Positions 53,978-63,634 of a DNA stretch of 64,000 nucleotides are shown piece after piece. Position 1 is the first letter of the stretch. Each line of letters starts with the position of its first letter. Below the pieces are notes generated by a model. It searched no databases and was not told the origin of the DNA. It was given only the letters and a program-made list of their open reading frames with translations. Source of the DNA: Dongia_B soli (lineage in GTDB: Bacteria; Pseudomonadota; Alphaproteobacteria; Dongiales; Dongiaceae); the NCBI RefSeq assembly GCF_034044715.1, contig NZ_JAXCLW010000002.1, positions 1,167,366-1,231,365 on the forward strand, given 5' to 3'. A program made the translations under genes and the position numbers.

Positions 53978-56900
53978 ATGGGTGGCAAGGCTGGTGGAAC
54001 CGCGGCGGCGATGGGCGGCCGGCGGCAACGATTGATAATGGCGGCCTCGCCGCTGGTGTTTTCCTTCACAGCGACATTGGCGACAACCTATCCCGGGCAA
54101 TCGGCTTTGGCCTGCGATGCCGGCGACCAGGCAAGCCTTGCCGCCTGCATCAGCGGTGCGGGATCTGACCCGGTGATCAATGTCACCGGCGATATCACGC
54201 TGAGCGGCAACCTGCCGGCAATCACCACAGATGTGACGATCAATGGCGGCGGCCATGCGATCGATGGCGGCAATGCCTATCGCGGCTTCTTCGTCACCGG
54301 CGGCACTGTGGAAATCAATACGGTCTCGGTGCAGAACACCAAGGCGCAGGGCGGCGCTGGCGCCGGCGCTGATGCTCTTGGCAGTGGTGGCGGCGGCGGC
54401 CTCGGGGCGGGCGGCGGTGTTTTCGTCGGGGCGGGCGCCACGGTCACGCTGCGCGATGTCAGTTTCGATGGCAATAAGGCGGCCGGCGGCAATGGCGGCG
54501 GCGTTGCCGACGGCTCTGCCGGCGGGCTGTTGGGCGGTGGCGGCGGTGGCGGCGGCGGCCTGGCTGGCAATGGCGGCGACGGGCTTCACGGCGGCGGCGG
54601 CGGCGGCGGCGTCAATGGCGATGGCGGTAGCGGGAATTGGGGCGGCGGCGGTGGCGGCGGCGTCAATGGTAACGGCGGTACCGGCGGCGATGGCGACGGC
54701 CTCGGTGGTGGTGGCGGCGGCGGCGGCGTCACGGGCAATGGCGGCGCCGGCGACCTTGGCGGCGGCGGTGGCGGCGACATCGCCGGCGGAACTGACGGCT
54801 TCAGTGCCAGTGGTGGTGCCGGCTCGGGCGGTGGCGGTGCCGGCGGCAACTATCCCGGCAGCGGTGGCGGCGACAGCAGCGGGACTGGCGGCGGTGGTGG
54901 CGGCGCCGGTAGCGCCGCTAACGGCGGTGCCGGCGGTGCCGGCGGCATGAACGGCGGCGGCGGCGGTGGCGGCGCGGGTAGTCAAGGCGGCGCGGCCGGC
55001 GCCGGCGGTACTGGCGGCGGCGGCGGTGGCGGCGGCTATGGCAACAATGGTGGTGCGGGCAGCGCCGGTGGCTTCGGCGGCGGTGGCGGCGGCGCTGGCG
55101 AAGGTGCTGGCGGTTCAGGCAGCACGGGCGGTGGTGGCGGCTTCGGCGGCGGTGGCGGCGGTGCCAGTTACGGCTCCACCGGTGCGGGTAATGGCGGCGG
55201 CGGTGGTTTCGGCGGCGGCGGCGGTGGCGGCGGCCTCAGCTTTAGCGGCGGTGGTTTCGGCGGCGGCAGTGGCTTCGGCGGTGGCAAGGGCGGCAATGCC
55301 GATGGCATCTACGGCGGCGGCGGCGGTGGCGGCGGCGGCATGGGCGGGGCGATCTTCGTGCAGGATGGCGGCCAGATCGTCATCGAAGGCTCGCTGACCA
55401 TCGATGGCGGCAGCGTCTCGGCCGGTTCAGGCGCTAATGGCGGAACCGCCGGCTCGGCCTTCGGGTCGGGCATCTTCCTGCAGGGGGCGGGCGCCTCGCT
55501 CACCTATGCGCCGGATGCCGGGGTGACGCAGACAGTGAACGATGTCATCGCCGATGAAGCCGGTTCGGGCGGCAGCAGCGGCAACAGCATCGGCCTCATC
55601 AAGGAAGATGCCGGCACGCTGGTGCTGAATGGCGCCAACACCTATAGCGGCGGGACAACGGTCAATGGCGGCACCTTGTGGGTTGATGGCTCTCTGAGTT
55701 CCGGTGTCGATGTCTCCGGCGGTGCGGCGGTTGGCGGCCATGGCACGATCACCGGTGATCTGAATATGTCGGCCGGTTCGCTCTTTCAGGCGCGGGTGAC
55801 GCCGACGGCTGGAGATACGCTGCATGTCACCGGCACGGTCGACGCGCAGGGTGCCCAGGTCTTGGTGCTGGCTGGCAGCGGCAGCTATGCCGATTCAAAG
55901 GATTATACGATCCTGACCTACGGTTCCATGTCGACGATTTTCGACAGCACGGTGTCGACCAATCTCGCTTTCTTGCAAGGCGCGCTCGATTACGCGACGC
56001 CGGGTGAGGTCCATCTGATCCTGACGCGCAACGCGACGGCCTTTCCCGATGTGGCGGTATCGCATAACCAGCAGGGCGCAGCGGAAGCGGTGGAGAGCCT
56101 CGGTTCCGGCAACACGCTCTATGATGCGGTGCTGGATCTCGATGCGGCGGGGGCGCAGCAGGCGTTCCAGCAATTGGCCGGCGATGCCCATGCCAATACC
56201 CAGAACGCGGTCCTCAACAACAGCCGGGCGCTCGCCAATATGATGATGGGCCGGCTGCATGAGGTTTCCGCGGGTCAGCAGGCACAGACGCAAGTGAGCG
56301 CGGCGCATGTCGGCAGCGACATTCTCGATGGCCAGCTCGCGGCGGCCAATGACCAGTCGACGGCCAGCGACATGCCGATGGAAAATGGCAAGTCGGACGG
56401 CATCCAGTTCTGGATGCAGAGCCTGGGCGGCTTCGGTCATGACGACAGCGACAGCAATGCCGAGGCGCTCGACCGGGTGACGGCCGGCCAGGTGATCGGC
56501 GCCGATATCGCGGTCGGTGACGATTGGCGGGTCGGTGCCTTGGGTGGCTATAGCCATAGCTGGGTCGATCAGGCCGATAGCAATGGCGATATCAACAGCC
56601 TTCATGTGGGCGCCTATGGCAGCGGCCAGGTCGGGCCGATCGCGCTGCGCGGTGGCCTTGGCTATAGCTGGAATCATGTGAAGATCAAACGCGATGTCGA
56701 TTTCGGCACCGTCGATGAAAACCTGAAATCGAATTACGACGCCCATCTGCTGCAAGTCTTCGCCGAAGCAGGCTATCCGATTGCCGTGGGCAACACTGTG
56801 ATCGAGCCCTATGCCGGTTTCGGGTACACCCATCTGTGGAGCGGCAGCTTCAAGGATAAGGTTGCGCGGCGGCGCTCGACGGCAAGAGCAGCCAGGAGGA

Positions 56901-57216
56901 CATGCCCTATAGCTTGCTGGGCCTGCGGGTCGATGGCGAGGTTGCACGCTTCGACAGCATGAGCCTCAACCTGCGGGGTGGCTTGGGCTGGCAGCATCTG
57001 TTTGGTGATGTGACCCCGAGCACCAGTGTCCGCTTCGAGGGCAGCGACAGCTTCCAGTCACAGGGTTTGCCGATCGCCCGCAACTCGCTGGTGGCGGAAG
57101 CCGGCATAGATCTCACCGTCGATCGCAATCTGTCGCTCGGCCTCGGCTATGACGGCCAGGCGGCCAAGGACAGCTACAACCACACGTTCAACGCCAGTTT
57201 GATTTGGAATTTTTGA
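53978..57216 (+). pseudogene. Second glycine-rich autotransporter, frameshifted in the barrel
   Basis: Paralogue of the gene at 10027. Signal region (GGRRQRLIMAASPLVFSFTATLATTYP), then VINVTGDITLSGNLP beta-helix, a longer Gly-rich tract (about residues 125-460), a single autotransporter-associated repeat (GTLVLNGANTYSGGTTV) and the C-terminal barrel. At 56861-56875 one base is missing relative to copy 1 (GTTGCGCGGCGGCG needs 15 bases), so the frame passes from the 994-residue frame to the one ending SLIWNF at 57216. Without correction the last barrel strands are lost and secretion should fail. The GC-rich site makes a base-calling error possible. Confidence 0.75.
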
Positions 57217-57578
57217 TGGGTGAGGTGACGTTCATCGCGGATAGGTGAGGTTCATCAGCCATTACCCAGGACTCTCGGATCAAGCAACTGTGAACGTCTT
57301 AGGTGGCCGATTTGCACCAGTTTCTTCAGATTGTCTAAAGCGAGGGGCCTGCGGATCTTTGCAGTTGTCTCCACAACCAGCATCCCTGTACCCCTCCGAT
57401 CTCGTCGGGGGACAGTCTGAACACCACCGTCAAAGTGGTCCCTTTTGGAGGCCAATCACCCCTTAAACGGGGTCCTTATTGCATGCCGAATAACACAGTG
57501 CATCGCCTAGCAGCAGATCGACTTTACGAAAAGCACTCGTTGAAGTAGGTAGCAGTTCGCCTCAACGCATCACTGCGT
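57217..57578. other. Intergenic region with an IS21-like end sequence
   Basis: 362 bp without genes. 57418-57490 reads ACCGTCAAAGTGGTCCCTTTTGGAGG and ACGGGGTCCTTATTGCATGCCGA. Repeated GTCC(C/T)TTTTG… blocks are typical of IS21-family termini. No transposase remains. Tentative. Confidence 0.35.
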
Positions 57579-58874
57579 TCAAGTGACACGCAAACTTCGA
57601 CGGGCTTTTTCGCGTTCGCTGGCGGCAAGCCTCACCGCAAGAGCTATGCCTTCGGCCGCCAGCCCGACTTCATCCGCTGACAACGTGGTCGGCGCTACGC
57701 GAATGTGGCGATCGTCCGGATCATTGCGGTAGGGAAACGCCGCACCTGTCGGGGTGAGTGCGATGCCCGCCTCGCCCGCGAGTTCGACCGTCCGGCGGGC
57801 ACAGCCATCAGCGTACAGACTGATGAAATAGCCGCCCTTTGGACGTGTCCAGGTGGCCACCCGCGGGTCGCCAAGTAAACGGTCAAATGTACCGTACACG
57901 GCATCAAATTTGGGTGCAATGATGGCGCGGTATTGATCCATCAGGGCATACAGCGCGCTTTCGTCAGGCAGCGCGCACATATGCCGAAGCTGGTTGATTT
58001 TATCTGGACCAATGGAGCGCCTGCTCGCGCTGGCAAGAAACCATCGCATGTTGGTCTCGGAACTGGCGAAGACCGCAAGCCCGGCGCCCGGGAACGTGAT
58101 CTTGGAAGTAGACATGAACATCAAGGCCCGATCAGGATTGCCAGCGCGTTCGCATGCGGTGAGCAAATTCGCCGTCTCGATGCGCTCTTCAGTGAGATGA
58201 TGCATGATATAGGCATTATCCCAGAAAATGCGGAAATCCGGCGCCGCGGCCGGCATGCGCGCGAGGCGCTCGATCACGGCGTCGGAATACACCGCACCGG
58301 TGGGGTTGCTGTATTTCGGAACGCACCACATGCCTTTGATGGCGGCGTCCTCGGCCACGAGCGCCTCGACCCGATCCATGTCCGGGCCGTCTTCGCCGAG
58401 CGGCACCGAAATCATCTGGATGCCGTATTCCTCGGTCATGTTGAAGTGGTAGTCATAACCGGGCGTCGGACAGAGAAAGCGGATCCGGCCCGCGCGGTTC
58501 CACGGCAATGGACTGCTGGGATTGCCCTTGAGCATACTGTAGACGATATTGTCATGCATCAATGCGAGGCTGGAATTGCCGCCCACCATGGTATTCTCCG
58601 GTCGCGCACCGATAAGCCTAGCGTACAGCGCACGAGCTTCGGCCAACCCCTCCATGCCGCCGTAGTTGCGGCAATCGGTGCCGTCATGCGCCACGTGGTT
58701 GCCACGACCGGGTAAATCGAGCAGGCGTTCGACCAGATCAAGCTGCCCCAGAGCGGGCTTCCCGCGCGCCATGTTCAATCGCACTTCGCGCTTTTTGAAT
58801 GTCCCGTAAGAGATGGCGGCTTGTTCATGCAGTGCATCAATCGCCCGGTCGTCAAGTTCAGTCAGTGCGCCCAT
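57579..58874 (-). CDS. Class I/II aminotransferase, aspartate aminotransferase type Ic
   Basis: 431 aa PLP enzyme. It resembles the group with NYGGMEGLAEAR, VGGNSSLALMHD, FLCPTPGYDYHF, PKYSNPTGAVYS, DNAYIMHHL and the PLP lysine in MSTSKITFPGAG. The substrate is probably an acidic or related amino acid. GGGGTGATCG precedes ATG 58874. It is the last gene of a minus-strand cluster with a FAD-linked dehydrogenase (30 bp) and an amino-acid ABC transporter, so it likely deaminates the imported amino acid. Confidence 0.88.
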   Translation of the reverse strand: MGALTELDDRAIDALHEQAAISYGTFKKREVRLNMARGKPALGQLDLVERLLDLPGRGNHVAHDGTDCRNYGGMEGLAEARALYARLIGARPENTMVGGNSSLALMHDNIVYSMLKGNPSSPLPWNRAGRIRFLCPTPGYDYHFNMTEEYGIQMISVPLGEDGPDMDRVEALVAEDAAIKGMWCVPKYSNPTGAVYSDAVIERLARMPAAAPDFRIFWDNAYIMHHLTEERIETANLLTACERAGNPDRALMFMSTSKITFPGAGLAVFASSETNMRWFLASASRRSIGPDKINQLRHMCALPDESALYALMDQYRAIIAPKFDAVYGTFDRLLGDPRVATWTRPKGGYFISLYADGCARRTVELAGEAGIALTPTGAAFPYRNDPDDRHIRVAPTTLSADEVGLAAEGIALAVRLAASEREKARRSLRVT

Positions 58875-58904
58875 CGATCACCCCTGCCCCATTGCCTAAA
58901 TTGA

Positions 58905-60305
58905 TCATGCAAGTGCCGACATCGCGATCGGCTCGCTCGTAAAAATCTTGCCAGGGTTAAGAATTCCACGCGGGTCCAATGCATGCTTAATGGCGCGCAT
59001 CACGGTCAAGCTCTCATCTGTCACGCTGTGGCGCAAGAATTCCCGCTTCAGCAAGCCAATCCCGTGCTCGGCCGAAATAGAGCCGCCTCGCTTGCCGACA
59101 AGACCATAAACCAGTGACTCTATCGCATGATGGGCGGCCGCGTCGTTGACCGGCAGCGAATTGGCATCGACGGTCAAGTGCAGGTTGCTATCGCCGATAT
59201 GACCGAAGAAGGCGCTGCGGCATCCCGGCCAGCGCTCATTCAAGCTTTCGCATATCGCCGCCGCGAATTCGCCGATGATCCCGATGGGCAGGCTGATGTC
59301 GAAATTGATAGGGGCCAGCCTGGACGGAAACTCGGCCGTAGCCTCGCGGATCTTCCAGAGCTGCCGCGCTTGGGCTTTCGAGCCCGCAACGACCGCATCG
59401 GATATTTCTCGCTCCGCCATGGAGAGTTCCAGAATGCCCTGGAGCCGGCTTTCGTCGCCCTCCAGCTCGCACAAAACGTAGAGGGGGAGCCCTGCATCCA
59501 ACGGCGGCGCCATCGCCGACCAGTTGCAGCTCATGGCGTAAAAATCCTGCCACATCACCTCGAACGCCTCCAGCGACAGGCCGGAGCCGCGCAGGCGACG
59601 CAGCAGCTTCACCACGCCCGCATAGTCAACGGCCGCGCAGAGCACGGTATGTGTATCACCCAAGGCCGGCGCCAGCCGCAATACGGCGCGGGTGATAACG
59701 CCGAGCGTGCCCTCGGAACCGATGAAATGCTGCTTCAGATCATAGCCTGCATTGTTCTTGATCATCGAATTCATCAAATTTAGCACACGCCCATCGGCCA
59801 GAACGACTTCCAGACCAAGCACCTGGTCTCGCGTCATACCGTGACGAACCACCGCATGCCCACCGGCATTGGTGGCAATATTGCCGCCGATCTGACAGCT
59901 CCCGCGGGCTCCAAGGTCTACCGGATAACGCAATCCCGCACTTTCGGCCGCATGTTGGGTCGCCTCCAGCGTCATCCCGGCCCAGGCCGTGAGCGTACCG
60001 GCAGCCGTGTCCACCTCCGTGGCACCAGTTAAACGCTCAAGGGAGAGCGCGATGGAGTTGCTCGTCGGCACCGCGCCGCCAGCGAGCCCCGTCATTCCGC
60101 CCTGCGGGATCACCGGGCATCGATGCGCGTGACACAGACGCATGGCTGTTGACACCTGTTCGGTAGAGATAGGCCGGATCACGGCCAGCGGTCGGCACGG
60201 CGCATGCCCGGTCGCATCGCTGTAGTGGCGTTCGGGTATTGCATCGCCGCTCAAAACGGCAGCGCCCAATGATGCTTGTAGAGCTGAAACGCAATCTTCA
60301 GACAT
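58905..60305 (-). CDS. FAD-linked 2-hydroxyacid dehydrogenase (GlcD/D2HGDH-like)
   Basis: 466 aa. FAD-binding domain with PQGGMTGLAGGAVP, GGNIATNAGG and GSEGTLGVITRAVL; C-terminal FAD-oxidase domain with FGHIGDSNLHLTV and SAEHGIGLLKREF, which carries the metal-binding histidines. Oxidises a D-2-hydroxyacid (lactate, 2-hydroxyglutarate or similar) to the 2-oxo acid. Next to an aminotransferase it could recycle 2-hydroxy and 2-oxo acids from the imported amino acid. ATG 60305 has GGGA upstream; 121 bp separate it from the ABC ATPase. Confidence 0.9.
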   Translation of the reverse strand: MSEDCVSALQASLGAAVLSGDAIPERHYSDATGHAPCRPLAVIRPISTEQVSTAMRLCHAHRCPVIPQGGMTGLAGGAVPTSNSIALSLERLTGATEVDTAAGTLTAWAGMTLEATQHAAESAGLRYPVDLGARGSCQIGGNIATNAGGHAVVRHGMTRDQVLGLEVVLADGRVLNLMNSMIKNNAGYDLKQHFIGSEGTLGVITRAVLRLAPALGDTHTVLCAAVDYAGVVKLLRRLRGSGLSLEAFEVMWQDFYAMSCNWSAMAPPLDAGLPLYVLCELEGDESRLQGILELSMAEREISDAVVAGSKAQARQLWKIREATAEFPSRLAPINFDISLPIGIIGEFAAAICESLNERWPGCRSAFFGHIGDSNLHLTVDANSLPVNDAAAHHAIESLVYGLVGKRGGSISAEHGIGLLKREFLRHSVTDESLTVMRAIKHALDPRGILNPGKIFTSEPIAMSALA

Positions 60306-60426
60306 GATGTATTTCCCGATCGGTACCGTCAGCGATCAAATATGACGCCGCCCTTCAGTCGCTGCCAGCCCGGGTTCCGTAAACTCCTCAGCGATCACCA
60401 TCGCCGATAAGCCACGAAACATTCTC

Positions 60427-61194
60427 CTACAAAACCTTGGAGAGGAAACTCCGGGTTCGTTCGTGTTGCGGATTGTCAAATAGGGCCGACGGCGAACCCG
60501 TCTCGACCACCATCCCGTCGGCCATGAAGACGACACTGTCAGCCACTTCACGCGCGAACCCCATCTCATGGGTGACGACAATCATCGTCATGCCGGATTT
60601 GGCAAGACCGCGCATCACGTCGAGCACCTCACCCACCAATTCCGGGTCCAATGCGCTGGTTGGCTCATCGAACAACATGAGCTTGGGCTGCATAGCAAGC
60701 GCCCGAGCTATAGCCACTCGCTGTTGCTGGCCGCCGGAAAGTTCGGCCGGGTAGGAGTCCACTTTGTCGCTCAAGCCGACCCGATGCAGCAATTCTAGGG
60801 CCCGCTTCTTAGCCTCCGCCTTCGTCTCGCCGTTCACGCGGATCGGAGCTTCGATGGTATTCTGCAAGGCCGTCATGTGGGGAAAGAGATTGAAGTGTTG
60901 GAACACCATGCCGATCTCCCGCCTTTTACGGGCGATGTGCCGCTCATGCAGCTCGTAGAGCTTGCCGCCGTGCTCGCGGTACCCGACAAACTCGCCATCG
61001 ACCAACAATTCTCCCTCGTTGATCTTCTCCAGATGGTTGATGCAGCGAAGGAATGTGGATTTGCCGGCCCCGGACGGCCCGAGCAGACACGCAACCTCAC
61101 CTCTTGGGATCGTCAGATCAATGGCCTTGAGGACCTCGATATGGCCGAACCGTTTCGAGACGCCAATCGCCTGGACCATTGGAATATCAGGCAT
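60427..61194 (-). CDS. Polar amino acid ABC transporter ATPase (GlnQ/HisP-like)
   Basis: 255 aa. Walker A GPSGAGKST, Q-loop VFQHFNLFPHM, signature LSGGQQQR, Walker B LMLFDEPTSALD, VTHEMGFAREV. The start 61194 has GGGAGG upstream and overlaps the permease stop by 8 bp; the longer frame to 61377 is inside the permease gene. Confidence 0.94.
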   Translation of the reverse strand: MPDIPMVQAIGVSKRFGHIEVLKAIDLTIPRGEVACLLGPSGAGKSTFLRCINHLEKINEGELLVDGEFVGYREHGGKLYELHERHIARKRREIGMVFQHFNLFPHMTALQNTIEAPIRVNGETKAEAKKRALELLHRVGLSDKVDSYPAELSGGQQQRVAIARALAMQPKLMLFDEPTSALDPELVGEVLDVMRGLAKSGMTMIVVTHEMGFAREVADSVVFMADGMVVETGSPSALFDNPQHERTRSFLSKVL

Positions 61195-62161
61195 CGCTTC
61201 CTCCCGCCGCATGCGTGGCGCCGGCGGTCGCAGAGCGATTGAACAATCGCGCGCGGGTTCGAGCCAGCCGACCCGGCTGCCGGCGTGGCATAAACCCGCG
61301 GCCGAATCGACGCTCAATACCGGACTGAACGAACATGAGCACGGTGGTAACAGCGAGGTACCAGATACACGCGACAATGAGTAACGGAATCGTCTCGTAG
61401 GTGCGGGCGTAGATCAGCGATACCGAGGTCAGAAGATCGGTGTAGGCGATGACGATCACCATCGAGGTGTTCTTCAACATCCCGATTGTTTCGTTCCCGG
61501 TCGGCGGGATGATGATCCGAAGCGCTTGCGGAAGTACGATCCGACGCATCGTCAGAAAGCCTTTCATGCCGAGCGATTTTGCCGCGTCGTTCTGCCCCGG
61601 TGACACCGATAGGATCCCCGAGCGAACGATCTCGGCCATGTAGGCTCCCTCGCTCAGGCCAAGTCCGAGAATGGCTGCCGTCAGTTGAGTGATGACATGA
61701 TTGGTGTCGACCGACAGTAAGCTCGGGCCAAATGGAATGCCGATCGATAAGCGCGGGAAGAGCGCGGACAAAAAGTACCAGAACAGCAACTGTACCAGGA
61801 CCGGAATCCCGCGAAACACCCAGATGTAGACGCCGGCCGCCGTCGAGATCACCGGATTTGGCGACAGGCGCATGACAGCAAGGAGAATCCCCAGCGCAAT
61901 CCCGATCGCCATCGACCCCACGGTGAGTTCCACCGTATGTGACAACCCGGTGAGTATCGGCGCCGAGAACAGATAGCGCCAGACAACGTTCCACTGATAG
62001 TTCGGATTGCCGCTGGCCGAGGCGACAAGGCTCGCAAATACCACCGCGATAATTGCCACGGCCACCCATCGCCCGGGGTGTCGCAGCGGGACTGTCTTGC
62101 GAACGAGCCGGCCCGGGGAGGTTGCACTCCCCGAGCGGGATGTGGATGGATCAGCCGGCAT
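61187..62161 (-). CDS. Polar amino acid ABC transporter permease
   Basis: 324 aa, HisM/GlnP family. Long N-terminal cytoplasmic part, first membrane helix at about 35-50, conserved GLSHTVELTVGS, FRGIPVLVQLLFWYF, EGAYMAEIVRSGILSV and the EAA region AAKSLGMKGFLTMRRIVLPQALR. Only one permease gene is present, so it probably works as a homodimer. Starts 2 bp after the binding-protein stop. Confidence 0.92.
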   Translation of the reverse strand: MPADPSTSRSGSATSPGRLVRKTVPLRHPGRWVAVAIIAVVFASLVASASGNPNYQWNVVWRYLFSAPILTGLSHTVELTVGSMAIGIALGILLAVMRLSPNPVISTAAGVYIWVFRGIPVLVQLLFWYFLSALFPRLSIGIPFGPSLLSVDTNHVITQLTAAILGLGLSEGAYMAEIVRSGILSVSPGQNDAAKSLGMKGFLTMRRIVLPQALRIIIPPTGNETIGMLKNTSMVIVIAYTDLLTSVSLIYARTYETIPLLIVACIWYLAVTTVLMFVQSGIERRFGRGFMPRRQPGRLARTRARLFNRSATAGATHAAGGSDA

Positions 62162-62163
62162 GA

Positions 62164-63033
62164 TCAATCGGTCACGCCACCGTTGATGGTCGCCGTGGTG
62201 ATCGCGTTGTTTTCCTGCCCGTACTTTTTCAAAATTTCCAGATAGGTGCCGTCATCCATGATTTTCTGCACGGCGGCCTGAATCGCTTTCGCTAACTGGT
62301 CGCTGCCCTTGGGAATGACAATGCCGAACACCGACTTCGTGTAGGCTGGACCGGTCAATACAAGCTGACCCTTGGAATTCTGGGCGGTGGCCGCTGCGTT
62401 GGGAGCATCCGCCATCACGACGTTAACTCGGCCACTCTGAAGCGCGAGGATCATCTGATCTTGACGCGCGAAGACCTGACTGTCGATCGCCGGTTTACCT
62501 TGCTTCTGGCACTTGGCGCTTTGCTGCTCCGCGTCGTTGACCTCCGTCGTACCTTTGGCGAGTCCCACGGTAACACCGCACAGATCGTCCAAGGTCACGT
62601 ACTTGTCCTTGTCAGCCGTGCGCGCCATGATCCCGCCACCCGACCCGAAGTAGTCGACAAAATCGACCTGCTGCTGCCGTGTTTTATTGTCCGTCATAGC
62701 GGACATGGCCATATCGTAACGCTTGGCGACCAACCCTGGGATGATGGCATCGAAACTGGTGCTCACGAATCGAAGCTCGACACCGAGCTCCTTGCCGATC
62801 GCAGCCGCGATATCGGCGTCAATACCCACCACGGTCTTGTTGTCCTCGGCGAACGTCTCGAACGGCGGGTACTGAATCTCGCTGGCGACACTCAAGAAAC
62901 CCTGGGATTGGATCGCGTCGGGCAGCAAGTGCTTGAACGGCGCGTCATCGGCTCGTGCGGCAACCACGGCGACCGTTGACGCCGCCATCAGACCGATGAG
63001 CGAGCGCTTGAGAATGACCGATACTCGAGACAT
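62164..63033 (-). CDS. Amino acid ABC transporter substrate-binding protein, family 3
   Basis: 289 aa periplasmic protein. Sec signal (about 1-28, ending ARA), mature part with LSVASEIQYPPFETFAED, VGIDADIAAAIGKELG and AKRYDMAMSAMTDNKTRQQQVDFVDYF. Two cysteines (CGVTVG and AKCQKQG) could form a disulfide. GGGGAG seven bases before ATG 63033. First gene of the cluster. Confidence 0.93.
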   Translation of the reverse strand: MSRVSVILKRSLIGLMAASTVAVVAARADDAPFKHLLPDAIQSQGFLSVASEIQYPPFETFAEDNKTVVGIDADIAAAIGKELGVELRFVSTSFDAIIPGLVAKRYDMAMSAMTDNKTRQQQVDFVDYFGSGGGIMARTADKDKYVTLDDLCGVTVGLAKGTTEVNDAEQQSAKCQKQGKPAIDSQVFARQDQMILALQSGRVNVVMADAPNAAATAQNSKGQLVLTGPAYTKSVFGIVIPKGSDQLAKAIQAAVQKIMDDGTYLEILKKYGQENNAITTATINGGVTD

Positions 63034-63634
63034 TAGAAAACTCCCCTATGGTTGATTGACTCAAAGCAGGCTCGGATTCATGTTTTCGTTTCTTCCGCAG
63101 ATGTGCCCAAGCGGGCAAGATCGTTGGGTGCGAGCAAATCTTGCCCGGATCGACCCAAACCTGCTCGGCCTGAGCGCTGCCATGCTGAATTACTTGCGTC
63201 AAACACGACTCGCCTCTGAGCACGATTCGCGCCCAGCCACGGCTGAATAGTAGGCCATATCCTCGTGTCGCTCATAAGAGAATTTAGCCCAACCGAACCC
63301 ACAGGAGATCGCCCTGGTCGGCAACACGCCACCATCCGGTCGAGATCCGGAAGCCGCGCGATCACCAGCCTCTTCGCCTCTTTACAAACCAAGAGTCCGG
63401 CAGAAACTGGGGTGTCGGCGAGAACCTGGAATGGCTGAAGACCTGGAGCCATTCGCAATAAGATATCATTCCTGGAATGCCAATCACTTATTGCCTTACA
63501 GGTATAATTTATCCTCGATCTGTAACGGATTCTGTTGCTCTTAGACGTTACGATCGCATTGGGGGCCTCTTGGTTAGACGGACTTACTCATCGCTGGCGC
63601 GAGCAAGGTATCGGGCACACGCTTTCAAACCGCC
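63034..63634. other. Intergenic region, no gene recognised
   Basis: About 600 bp upstream of the amino-acid ABC operon. It must hold that promoter. Short frames show no ribosome sites or family resemblance. Confidence 0.4.

Noticed and set aside
54370..55350. Possible CRISPR-like repeat array
   Set aside because: Repeats are short GGN codon runs without constant repeat/spacer lengths; they are protein-coding.
54243..55397. Ala- and Pro-rich frames overlapping autotransporter 2
   Set aside because: Produced by the repeated glycine codons read in other frames.
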